From positions 1 through 45,256 of the forward strand of contig DDBO01000198.1 in NCBI GenBank assembly GCA_002332755.1: a DNA stretch of 45,256 nt. The letters are read 5' to 3'. Below, one piece after another: positions 1-7,711 of the stretch; the stretch's first letter is position 1; each line of letters begins with the position of its first letter. A program made the position numbers and the translations under genes. This DNA comes from Bacteroidales bacterium UBA2030 (lineage in GTDB: Bacteria > Bacteroidota > Bacteroidia > Bacteroidales > TTA-H9). The notes under the pieces were generated by a model that was not told the origin of the DNA, searched no databases, and saw only the letters and a list, made by a program, of their open reading frames with translations.

Positions 1-36
1 CGATGCTTTTTTTTATTTCCCCATTCTATTATAAAA

Positions 37-66
37 AAGCCCCTTTCCCGGGGAGGAAAAGGGCTT
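37..66 (-). terminator. Rho-independent terminator of the Omp28-like gene
   Basis: Hairpin with arms aagccc / gggctt and an inner ttt / aaa, one internal mismatch. It is followed on the minus strand by a T run (A run at 33-38 on plus). It sits about 20 bases after the stop of the minus-strand gene that ends at 88. Confidence 0.75.
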
Positions 67-87
67 AAATTCGGAATACCAGAAAGG

Positions 88-1569
88 CTATTTTACAATC
101 AATTTCTGGCTATAAATCTTGTCTCCTCCAGCAATCTTCACCATATATGAGCCCTGCACAAGATTCCCGATATTCAGGGAAATTTTGCCGGCATCGTTGG
201 TAGAAATATTGCGAACTGACATTACTTCTCGTCCGGAAAGGTCCAATACAGATAAATCATATAATCCTGCCATGGGCAGATAAATGTCGACCTGGTCATG
301 GGCGGGATTTGGCACGATATTAATCTTTGCTGAACTCAAATCATCTTTACCTACTGTACCCCAGAAATAAATCGTATGACTCTTCTGAATCAAACATCCC
401 ATCGAATTAACAGTAACGGTAAATGTATGTTCTCCCAATCCATACTGGGCTTCGGTAACTGTGATACTAGGTGTAGTCTCACCGCCGGGTTCCCACAGAT
501 AGGTTGCATTGGGGTCATCAATGGTGGCATCTAAAACTATGGGATTAAATGGCCAATAGCTGGTATCAGAAGGAGACGAAGCAATATTTACCAAAGGCCC
601 CACCTGAACGTATGCCTGCTTTGTAAGGGTCTTCACTTGTCCACCCCTGTTCACCGTCAGGGTTACGTCATGTACACCGCACTCAGTATAAGTAACTGTA
701 GGATTTTGTAGGGTTGAAGTAGAAGGATTTCCTCCGGGGAAAGACCATTCATAAGTTTCAGGTGTGCCAATGTAACCTCCTGTAGTATTGTTTGTAAATG
801 TAACCGTTCCATTATTACTGATCACCGTAGAGTTTGCAGAAAAGTCAACATTCAGGTCGATGGCAGCCCTTTTGATTCCCTGTAAATACTCTTTATTTCC
901 CGCTTGTATTCCGGCAACAAATTCTACATTTTCCAAAGGCCAATTGGGATCAAGATTAAAATTCAGGGTCACTGTCTCAACATCGCCATTAGCAAATGAC
1001 AAAGGCGTTCCATTCTGATTGGGAACCATCAGGCGATTAACAAAATTGACATGATTTTGACCCTGCCAATTATAACTAATGTGAGACTGTGTTACAAAGA
1101 AATGCAATTTGATATTGGTCGCACTGCTCGGTGCCACTTTAGTAACCGTAATTACCGCAGTATAATTCAGCCCTTGATTGGTAATATCCATATCCATTGT
1201 AAAACTGGAAGGAGTTGCAACCCGCTGATTATAAAGGGGAAGATATGCGGGATACATGCTGCTGGAATGGTTCCCTCCTCCCTTTACTAGAATACCATCA
1301 AAATATGCAGTCGGGTAACCACTAGGGTTATAATAGCTATTTCTGGCGTTACTATACTGGTTGGCGAAGGGGTCGTTATTGTGGTTCTCCACAACAGCCA
1401 CTCGGCAGCCATTGGCCAGCAAATCATCTGCCCCCATAGCTGCTCCCGGACAATAAGTACACCAGGTTCCAGTTGAAATTTCAAGAACCACCATTTGGCG
1501 GTCAACTTGCTGTGCGTTAGTAAATACAGCTAAAAACAGTAAAATAAAAACGTAAACGGTCTTTTTCAT
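88..1569 (-). CDS. T9SS-secreted Omp28-like protein with thioredoxin-type CxxC and PKD domain
   Basis: 493 residues. A signal peptide (about 1-20, ending FTNAQ) is followed by a thioredoxin-like region with WCTYCPG (Cys37 and Cys40) and a later YPTAYFDG segment that looks like the cis-proline loop; this layout is typical of Omp28-related outer-membrane proteins. A PKD-type beta domain lies at about 240-325 and a second Ig-like segment at about 330-400. The last 75 residues start at NIVPNPAHDQ and end with a short basic tail, the form of a T9SS type A sorting domain, so the protein is probably exported to the cell surface. The ATG at 1569 gives a clean signal peptide. Substrate and redox activity are unknown. 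It lies downstream of the gingipain-like gene but behind that gene's terminator, so it is probably transcribed separately. Confidence 0.85.
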   Translation of the reverse strand: MKKTVYVFILLFLAVFTNAQQVDRQMVVLEISTGTWCTYCPGAAMGADDLLANGCRVAVVENHNNDPFANQYSNARNSYYNPSGYPTAYFDGILVKGGGNHSSSMYPAYLPLYNQRVATPSSFTMDMDITNQGLNYTAVITVTKVAPSSATNIKLHFFVTQSHISYNWQGQNHVNFVNRLMVPNQNGTPLSFANGDVETVTLNFNLDPNWPLENVEFVAGIQAGNKEYLQGIKRAAIDLNVDFSANSTVISNNGTVTFTNNTTGGYIGTPETYEWSFPGGNPSTSTLQNPTVTYTECGVHDVTLTVNRGGQVKTLTKQAYVQVGPLVNIASSPSDTSYWPFNPIVLDATIDDPNATYLWEPGGETTPSITVTEAQYGLGEHTFTVTVNSMGCLIQKSHTIYFWGTVGKDDLSSAKINIVPNPAHDQVDIYLPMAGLYDLSVLDLSGREVMSVRNISTNDAGKISLNIGNLVQGSYMVKIAGGDKIYSQKLIVK

Positions 1570-1643
1570 TGTTTTTGGATTAGTTTGAATGAGTTGAATA
1601 TAGTAACCTATATAAGCGAGTAAATTTATTCTGATATTAAAAA

Positions 1644-1671
1644 TCCTATGCCGCCTAATGGCGGCATAGGA
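1644..1671 (-). terminator. Strong hairpin terminator after the C25 protease gene
   Basis: Perfect 12-bp stem (tcctatgccgcc / ggcggcatagga) with a TAAT loop. Five As at 1639-1643 on plus give a U run on the minus-strand transcript. It lies 13 bases past the stop of the protease gene. Confidence 0.9.
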
Positions 1672-1683
1672 AAAACAGGCATT

Positions 1684-4600
1684 TTACTTTTTAACCACAA
1701 ATTTGTAGCTCAGGGTCTGTCCATCAGATTCAAGTAGGAGGAAATAAACTCCATCAGCAAGCTGAGTAAGATGCAAAGGCATCTGAGCCTTTCCATCTAC
1801 TTTTACGCTATTGAGGGCATAAACCTTCTTGCCAAACACATTAACCACTTTCACTTCCAGAATGATGGGTTTTAGGCTGCTCAATTCCAAAGTGAAATTA
1901 CCATCATTGGGATTAGGAATAATATTTACTCCCAGATTAGCACTCAATTCATCAATGCCCGTGCAATCGTTGAATGTGATTGTAATGTTTCCTGATTTTA
2001 CACAACCATTGACACCGCTTACAGTAACCGAAACCTCCTTAGTGCCGCCAATTTGTGTGCCGGTGATATCTACGGAGATAACTGGTGTGGTTTCGCCAGT
2101 TGACCATGCATAAGTGGCTCCTTCATTGGTAGCATCGAGCGTCAATACATGGTTATGACAAATTGCAGTATCCCCGCCAAAAGCAATTACAGGCGAAGGC
2201 ATCACAGTAAGCATCTGTAAAGCCGTGTTAGAACAATTGGTGCTTGGATCAGTATAGGTGTAGCTTATTTCCACATCCCCAGCTACAGTAGGAGTGAATA
2301 TACCATTTTCAACTCCCACTCCTGAATACACGCCACCTTCGGGAATTCCCCCTGTAAGGGTTATGGGTTCAGCGTTATCGCATACAGAGTTCAAAGATGC
2401 CAGATTTACTTCAGGAAGACCATTCACAATGATTGGCTGGGCAATGGTAGTAGCACATCCGTACTCATTTGTATAAGTATAAGCCAACTGATGTTCTCCT
2501 ACTCCGGCAGTTGCAGGATTGAAAACATTGTTTTCTACTCCGTTTCCATTCCAGGTTCCGCCGGCAGGACTACCTTGGGTTAATTCAAAGGCGGGTGAAT
2601 TAACACAGGTATTATCGAAAGGAGTAAGGATAACCTGAGGATAATCACTAATAGTCAAAGTAACCGGAGTTGCCGGGCCCTCGCAACCACCATTCATTTG
2701 AGTTGCATAGTAAGTATAGGTACCTATTGCTGTTTGTCCGGTTGCAAAAGTATTTCCGGCAAATACCAAAGTGGTGAGTTCCGGATCGGAATACCATTTT
2801 ACGTTGTTACCTTCTGCGGTCAGGTCAGGGACGGGAGTAGCATAGCATGCAGCTTTATTTTCAGCCAGAGGAGGCTCGGGTGCTGTAAAAGTATTAATAA
2901 AGTTCGGCAGTGTTAAGGTGTTAAACTCGCCATTTTTGCCAACAGTAAGAGTTACAGTGTAATTTCCGGCAGTCGGGTAGAAAATACCCGTTGGGTTTCT
3001 ATCTGTTGAAGTGGAAGGTGTTGCGCCCTCAAAAGTCCATTCCCATGAAGTAGGCTGTCCTGACGACAAATCCTGGAAATCAACCGTGAGACCTTCACAA
3101 CCGGAGGTTACATTGGCTGTGAAATTAGCCAATAATTGATCAAGGATCACAGGAATCTCTTTTCTGTAGCGCAGGAAGTTTTGTTTGGTAGCTACTAAAA
3201 CCACCTTTTGCCCATTAACAAGAGAGGGAAGATTAAATGTCATTGGAGAAGCACCAGCAGTCTGGACACCAATAATCTGGCCGTCGACCGACAAGGCGAC
3301 GGTAGCTCCTGGTGTGGCAGTCACCGTGAAAGTTGAGGTCCCTTGATAAATCAGAGAATCGTGGGAAACAGTGAGTTGTTGAGGCATTTCCGAATAAATC
3401 ACGCTCCAGCATTCTCCATGATGGTGGAACAGATTGTAGGTTACTGCCTTGTTACTGGTGTTATAGGGCCATGAGGATTGCTGTAGATAGTATTTTCCGG
3501 CTGCATTCCCAAAAGAAGGTAAGATGCCACGGGGTTCAGGAGTGGAACCATAGGTGGGCATGAAATCGGTCCACCAGTTATCATAAACTCCCCAAACGTA
3601 GGTATCGTTAACAAAGCTGTAGGATGTTTCAGATGCGGCCAGGAGGCCAAGAGCTCCACTGTTAACACCATTTTTGGTGTAACGATGGAATTTCTCGGTA
3701 AAACATTCGCTGCTCCAATTGTATTTTCCAGTTAAGCAGTTAATAGACATTACAAAGGTAAGGTTGGTATTGTAAAGTCCATTGATATTACTATTGGTAT
3801 AAGAAGGTTCGCCCCATCCGGTTTCCATGCCATGGTCGCGGTGCTGAAGGATAAATGCGCCGGAGTTAATGGCATTATTGATACCTGTGGCAGAACCACC
3901 TGTCCATCCGCCCAATTGTTGAGGAGTAGCTGGAATATAGCCCTGACCATTGGGACCAAAATAATTCAATACTGTTGATGTATTTGTTGCAGTACTCCAG
4001 GGATCTACGTTTGGATTACCCTGGTAAATGGCATTCTGCCTTCTTGGAGATTTACCCAGTTTGTTTCTGAAAAATCCACCTATAGTCTCGGAGCAGATCT
4101 GGAACCAACGCTCGGTCTGCCATCCCAAAGCGGTAATTGGGCGGTTATAGAATGAGGTATCCATGGGTGGATTGCGCTCGTAATTGAGAAATTTGGTAAT
4201 CATAACCTGTAATTCATTATTGTTACGAGCAGTCATTCGGGAAATAACCACATCTGGCATCATATTGCCCGTCACATCGGCATAAATATTATCGGATACA
4301 CAATAGTTATTGTATATAGGTGAAATCACACTGTTGGTAGGATCTGTGCCATAATCTCCTAACAAAAGACAGGTAATAGGTTTAATGGTCCAGTTGTTGT
4401 AAGCGTTGTTGATAAAGTTTTCAATTGCCGAAGTAGTATTACCTCCAATTTGCGTAAGAGTAAATACTTTAGTGAGTATCCCTTGTTCGGTTCTGAATTT
4501 TTTAATACTATCAGCCCAACGCTGAAAATCAGCTCCATCGGGTGTTATTATAATATATTCGCATTCATCATTTTCTGTGGCACCATAATAGGAAGCATAA

Positions 4601-5319
4601 CGAGCAGCATAATCAATCTTTGGCAAAGAACTATAATTCAAGAGGTTATCAGACAAAATGGCATCAAAATAAGGATTGCGGTAAGCATCATCACCAAAAC
4701 GGTTATTTCCACCTTCGAAATTAACCTCTAGTTCAATATTTTGATATACCAAAAGCTCTTTGGTAACGGGATTATACTGGAAAGGAGTGATTCCCAAAAG
4801 CACAACATCAACCCCACGAATTTGGGTTGGCTCAGAAATTCTGACCGTCTGTTCGGGATAGTATGCATTTTTGGTATAGATAGCAGGATTTTTTTCATAA
4901 TGCAGAGGGCCTATTTCAGATTCAAGAGGCAAACGGGGAGCAGGACCTACTTCTACATTCTCAAACTTTTGCACCTGCATCGACTTAATATTCAACACGG
5001 GAGTGGCTCCCTGCGGGATTGCAATATAACGACTTTCGCCAGCCAGATTAGGTGCCCCTTCATCGTTGGGCAAAAAGACACCAGGTAAAAGGACGCTCTT
5101 CATCCTTTCACCGTTTGCAACGAAATCTTCCAGTAAAAACTCATTGGTTGCATAGTGGATTTCTACCTTATTGGATTTAGAATCCAAAAGATTAAATCCT
5201 TGCCGATAGTTAGCATTTTGTAACGTGATTGTCTGCGTTTGGGAAAACGACCACAGACCTAATAACACCAAAAAGACGGTGCTGGTTACGCGGAGAAGCG
5301 GGTAAAACTTGATTTTCAT
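1684..5319 (-). CDS. Gingipain-type cysteine protease (peptidase C25) with PKD/Ig-like repeats and T9SS sorting domain
   Basis: 1211 residues from the ATG at 5319. That start gives a good signal peptide (MKIKFYPLLRVTSTVFLVLL, ending WSFSQ). The reading frame is open to 5400, but a TATATTTG -7-like element at 5379-5386 makes the longer start unlikely. An N-terminal propeptide-like region (about 20-245) precedes the C25 catalytic domain (about 250-640), which carries the His-Cys pair: His496 in QHRDHG and Cys528 in SINCLTG, spaced much as in gingipains. An Ig-like domain (about 646-725), a PKD domain (about 730-805), an Ig_7-like domain and several PKD-like repeats follow. From about residue 1128 (NIIPNPNDGNF) to the end is a type A T9SS sorting domain. 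Inferred role: secreted or surface-attached endopeptidase for protein breakdown. Cleavage specificity cannot be read from the sequence. Confidence 0.92.
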   Translation of the reverse strand: MKIKFYPLLRVTSTVFLVLLGLWSFSQTQTITLQNANYRQGFNLLDSKSNKVEIHYATNEFLLEDFVANGERMKSVLLPGVFLPNDEGAPNLAGESRYIAIPQGATPVLNIKSMQVQKFENVEVGPAPRLPLESEIGPLHYEKNPAIYTKNAYYPEQTVRISEPTQIRGVDVVLLGITPFQYNPVTKELLVYQNIELEVNFEGGNNRFGDDAYRNPYFDAILSDNLLNYSSLPKIDYAARYASYYGATENDECEYIIITPDGADFQRWADSIKKFRTEQGILTKVFTLTQIGGNTTSAIENFINNAYNNWTIKPITCLLLGDYGTDPTNSVISPIYNNYCVSDNIYADVTGNMMPDVVISRMTARNNNELQVMITKFLNYERNPPMDTSFYNRPITALGWQTERWFQICSETIGGFFRNKLGKSPRRQNAIYQGNPNVDPWSTATNTSTVLNYFGPNGQGYIPATPQQLGGWTGGSATGINNAINSGAFILQHRDHGMETGWGEPSYTNSNINGLYNTNLTFVMSINCLTGKYNWSSECFTEKFHRYTKNGVNSGALGLLAASETSYSFVNDTYVWGVYDNWWTDFMPTYGSTPEPRGILPSFGNAAGKYYLQQSSWPYNTSNKAVTYNLFHHHGECWSVIYSEMPQQLTVSHDSLIYQGTSTFTVTATPGATVALSVDGQIIGVQTAGASPMTFNLPSLVNGQKVVLVATKQNFLRYRKEIPVILDQLLANFTANVTSGCEGLTVDFQDLSSGQPTSWEWTFEGATPSTSTDRNPTGIFYPTAGNYTVTLTVGKNGEFNTLTLPNFINTFTAPEPPLAENKAACYATPVPDLTAEGNNVKWYSDPELTTLVFAGNTFATGQTAIGTYTYYATQMNGGCEGPATPVTLTISDYPQVILTPFDNTCVNSPAFELTQGSPAGGTWNGNGVENNVFNPATAGVGEHQLAYTYTNEYGCATTIAQPIIVNGLPEVNLASLNSVCDNAEPITLTGGIPEGGVYSGVGVENGIFTPTVAGDVEISYTYTDPSTNCSNTALQMLTVMPSPVIAFGGDTAICHNHVLTLDATNEGATYAWSTGETTPVISVDITGTQIGGTKEVSVTVSGVNGCVKSGNITITFNDCTGIDELSANLGVNIIPNPNDGNFTLELSSLKPIILEVKVVNVFGKKVYALNSVKVDGKAQMPLHLTQLADGVYFLLLESDGQTLSYKFVVKK

Positions 5320-5378
5320 AATGAGAAACGTTTGGTTATTAATAGGGTTTAATTTTTCGTGTTTTAATTCGGAGGCCA

Positions 5379-5386
5379 CAAATATA
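5379..5386 (-). promoter_or_regulatory. Candidate -7 element for the C25 protease gene
   Basis: On the minus strand this reads TATATTTG, matching the Bacteroidota TAnnTTTG consensus, about 55 bases before the chosen ATG. No clear -33 TTTG is present at the usual spacing. Confidence 0.4.
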
Positions 5387-5573
5387 ATGTTAAAATTCAT
5401 TCAGTTGATTTACTAATTGGTTAAACAAGACATTAACCTTTTGAACTTTTTTCCCCATTTTATATCTAAATAAGCCTAATGCTATGAAATATCATGGGTT
5501 TGAGAATTTGTAATCCTCACACTATCCGATACCCCCCTTTGCAAATATTATGTTAATGTTTTGTTATAATTAC

Positions 5574-5605
5574 TTGACAAAGGGGGTTTGATTGTTGTAC
5601 CTTTG
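5574..5605 (+). promoter_or_regulatory. Bacteroidota-type promoter for queA-ispD
   Basis: TTG at 5574-5576, 21-base spacer, then TACCTTTG at 5598-5605. This fits the TTTG / TAnnTTTG pattern of the primary sigma factor of this phylum. The -33 part overlaps the right arm of an inverted repeat (5532-5541 with 5578-5586), so a repressor bound there could block it. Confidence 0.65.
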
Positions 5606-5750
5606 CGCACCTTTTAAAACAAGGTCAATAAGTTACTAAAATTTTCATACTCAAAGGGGCATCCCGCGTTGTTGAATGCCGGACATACCCGAAACATAAT
5701 CATCCGCTTCAAACAATTAACAACGAAAATAAATTTATAAGCAAGGATTT

Positions 5751-6800
5751 ATGAAGCTTTCACAGTTTAAATTTCACCTCCCCAAAGAACTTATTGCGGA
5801 TTATCCTGAAGAGGACCGCGATAATTCTCGACTTATGGTTCTTCACCGAAATACCCAAACTATTGAACATCGCCAGTTTAAAGACATTCTTGAATATTTC
5901 GAAGAAGGCGATGTTTTCGTGTTGAACAACACAAAAGTATTTCCGGCTCGTCTGTATGGCGAAAAAGAAAGAACAGGTGCCAAAATCGAGGTCTTTCTGC
6001 TTCGTGAGCTCAACAGGGAAACCAGGCTGTGGGATGTCATGGTAGAACCTGCACGTAAAATTCGAATTGGCAACAAACTGTATTTTGGAGATAATGATGA
6101 GCTGGTAGCCGAAGTCATCGACAATACTACCTCCCGCGGCCGTACAATCCGATTTCTTTATGACGGCCCATATGAAAAATTCAGGAAAACCTTGATGCAG
6201 TTGGGTGAAATGCCGTTACCCAAATTACATAACCGGCCTGTTGACCCTAATGAAAATAAATATTATCAGACCATCTATGCAAAAAATGAAGGTGCTGTGG
6301 CAGCCCCAACTGCAGGTCTGCATTTTACCCGTGAAATGTTAAAAAGGCTGGAAATTAAAGGCATTACCTTCGCTGAGGTAACGCTTCATGCAGGTATTGG
6401 CAATTTCCGCGACATTGAGGTGGAAGACCTTACCAAACACAAGATGGATTCAGAAGAAATGTATGTTGAAGAAGAAGCTGTTCGCATTATCAACAACGCA
6501 AAACTGAGCAATAAACGTGTTTGTGCAGTAGGTACTACAACTGCCAAAGCCCTTGAAACCGCTGCCACTATTAATGGTAAAGTTAAAGTCTATCGCGGCT
6601 GGACAAACAAATTTATTTTCCCCCCTTACACGTATCAGGTACCTACGGCCATGATTACCAACTTCCATCTGCCCTTATCGCCTATGCTTATGCAGGTTTG
6701 TGCCTTTGGGGGTTATGATTTCGTTATGCGTGCATATAAAGAAGCCATCGAACATAAATATAAGTTTTTTACTTACGGAAATGCGATGCTGATTGTTTAA
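5751..6800 (+). CDS. queA: S-adenosylmethionine:tRNA ribosyltransferase-isomerase
   Basis: 349 residues, the usual QueA length. It transfers and isomerises the ribosyl part of SAM onto 7-aminomethyl-7-deazaguanine at tRNA position 34, giving epoxyqueuosine in the queuosine pathway; cytoplasmic. Family landmarks are the N-terminal FHLPKELIADYP, LNNTKVFPARL, the central GAVAAPTAGLHFT and the C-terminal ITNFHLPLSPMLM. ispD follows with the ATG only 16 bases beyond the stop, so the two are probably co-transcribed from the promoter at 5574-5605. The ATG at 5751 has a long leader of about 140 bases. No other queuosine genes are in the window. Confidence 0.97.
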   Translation: MKLSQFKFHLPKELIADYPEEDRDNSRLMVLHRNTQTIEHRQFKDILEYFEEGDVFVLNNTKVFPARLYGEKERTGAKIEVFLLRELNRETRLWDVMVEPARKIRIGNKLYFGDNDELVAEVIDNTTSRGRTIRFLYDGPYEKFRKTLMQLGEMPLPKLHNRPVDPNENKYYQTIYAKNEGAVAAPTAGLHFTREMLKRLEIKGITFAEVTLHAGIGNFRDIEVEDLTKHKMDSEEMYVEEEAVRIINNAKLSNKRVCAVGTTTAKALETAATINGKVKVYRGWTNKFIFPPYTYQVPTAMITNFHLPLSPMLMQVCAFGGYDFVMRAYKEAIEHKYKFFTYGNAMLIV

Positions 6801-6816
6801 TATCCCTTATCAGCCA

Positions 6817-7641
6817 ATGTCAAAGCTGAAATATGCTATTATTGTTGCAGGGGGTAGTGGTTCCCGAATGGGAGCCACTACCCCCAAACAATTTCTTGAA
6901 ATCAAAGGTTATCCCGTCATTTTCTATAGTATCAATGCCTTTTGGGAGGCAGACCCGGCTACCAGGGTAATTGTGGTTTTGCCTTCAATCGATTTCCACC
7001 TGTGGAGTTCCAAACTTCGAAATCTCTTTCCTGGCAAGGATATTATTTGCACACCAGGAGGTGTTGAAAGATTTTTATCTGTTTTTAATGGTCTAAAACA
7101 TGTTACCCCAAATAGCCTTGTGGCAATACACGATGCTGCGAGACCACTTGTATCACCAGCTTTAATCAACAACCTTTATCGGAAAGCAGAAATAAACCAC
7201 TGCGCCATACCAGCCATTAATCCACCTGAAACCGTCCGAATAAAATCTCCTCTCGAACCTATAGATCCCGGCAACCCTTCTGGAGCCCCCAAAAATGATC
7301 CACCCCAAAACATAACCACATCGCCCTTTGAAGAAACAACACTCTATCCTCGCGATAGAGTATTCCTCATCCAAACTCCTCAAATCTTCGAAGCGGGAAC
7401 TTTGAAAAAAGCCTACGACATTTTATTTGAAAAATATCCCCTCCTAACGAATAACGATCCAAACCCCGAAAATGCCTCTCTGGCAAAATCTATTGCCCGA
7501 CAATATACCGACGATGCAGCCATTTGGGAAAACGCAGGAAATTTGGTTTTTTTGGAACAAGGAGACCCAATCAACATAAAAATAACCCTGCCGCACGACC
7601 TGGTTTTCGCTGAGTACTTGTTTAACCTCAGATTTAAATAA
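6817..7641 (+). CDS. ispD: 2-C-methyl-D-erythritol 4-phosphate cytidylyltransferase with two insertions
   Basis: 274 residues from the ATG at 6817. An in-frame TTG at 6793 would overlap queA and is less likely. IspD joins CTP to methylerythritol phosphate in the non-mevalonate isoprenoid pathway. Visible signatures: nucleotide-binding GGSGSRMGATTPKQF (12-26), AIHDAARPLVSP (103-114), LIQTPQIF (184-191), YTDDA (230-234) and INIKITLPHDL (252-262). The protein is longer than the common 220-240 residues because of a Pro-rich insertion at about 144-175 and a shorter one at about 208-228, both on loops flanking the QTPQ strand. Catalytic motifs are intact, so it is probably active. It follows queA in an apparent operon. 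Confidence 0.93.
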   Translation: MSKLKYAIIVAGGSGSRMGATTPKQFLEIKGYPVIFYSINAFWEADPATRVIVVLPSIDFHLWSSKLRNLFPGKDIICTPGGVERFLSVFNGLKHVTPNSLVAIHDAARPLVSPALINNLYRKAEINHCAIPAINPPETVRIKSPLEPIDPGNPSGAPKNDPPQNITTSPFEETTLYPRDRVFLIQTPQIFEAGTLKKAYDILFEKYPLLTNNDPNPENASLAKSIARQYTDDAAIWENAGNLVFLEQGDPINIKITLPHDLVFAEYLFNLRFK

Positions 7642-7645
7642 AAAA

Positions 7646-7672
7646 GTCCGGGGCAAAATCGCGTCCCCGGAC
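7646..7672 (-). terminator. Terminator between convergent ispD and leuS
   Basis: 8-bp perfect stem gtccgggg / ccccggac with an 11-base loop. The flanking A run at 7638-7645 makes a U run for minus-strand (leuS) transcripts. No matching T run lies on the other side, so it is best assigned to leuS although it also lies just after ispD. Confidence 0.8.
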
Positions 7673-7711
7673 CTTACATGAAACACCCGCTCTTCTCCGG
7701 TTTCCCGGAAA

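Larger units (their letters stand above)
5320..5750. other. 431-base divergent intergenic region between the protease and queA
   Basis: No open frame resembling a gene. It holds the protease promoter candidate (5379-5386), an inverted repeat of cccccctttg (5532-5541) and caaaggggg (5578-5586), the queA promoter (5574-5605) and an approximately 140-base leader before queA. The leader contains only a weak 5-bp hairpin (ggcat 5658-5662 / atgcc 5676-5680); no known riboswitch class was recognised. Confidence 0.6.

Noticed and set aside
1684..5400. Extended protease start at 5400
   Set aside because: The extra 27 residues come before a good signal peptide and overlap the likely promoter element at 5379-5386.
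5606..5750. queA leader as a riboswitch (queuosine genes are sometimes preQ1-controlled)
   Set aside because: No preQ1-like stem with an A-rich tail could be found; only a weak 5-bp hairpin is present.
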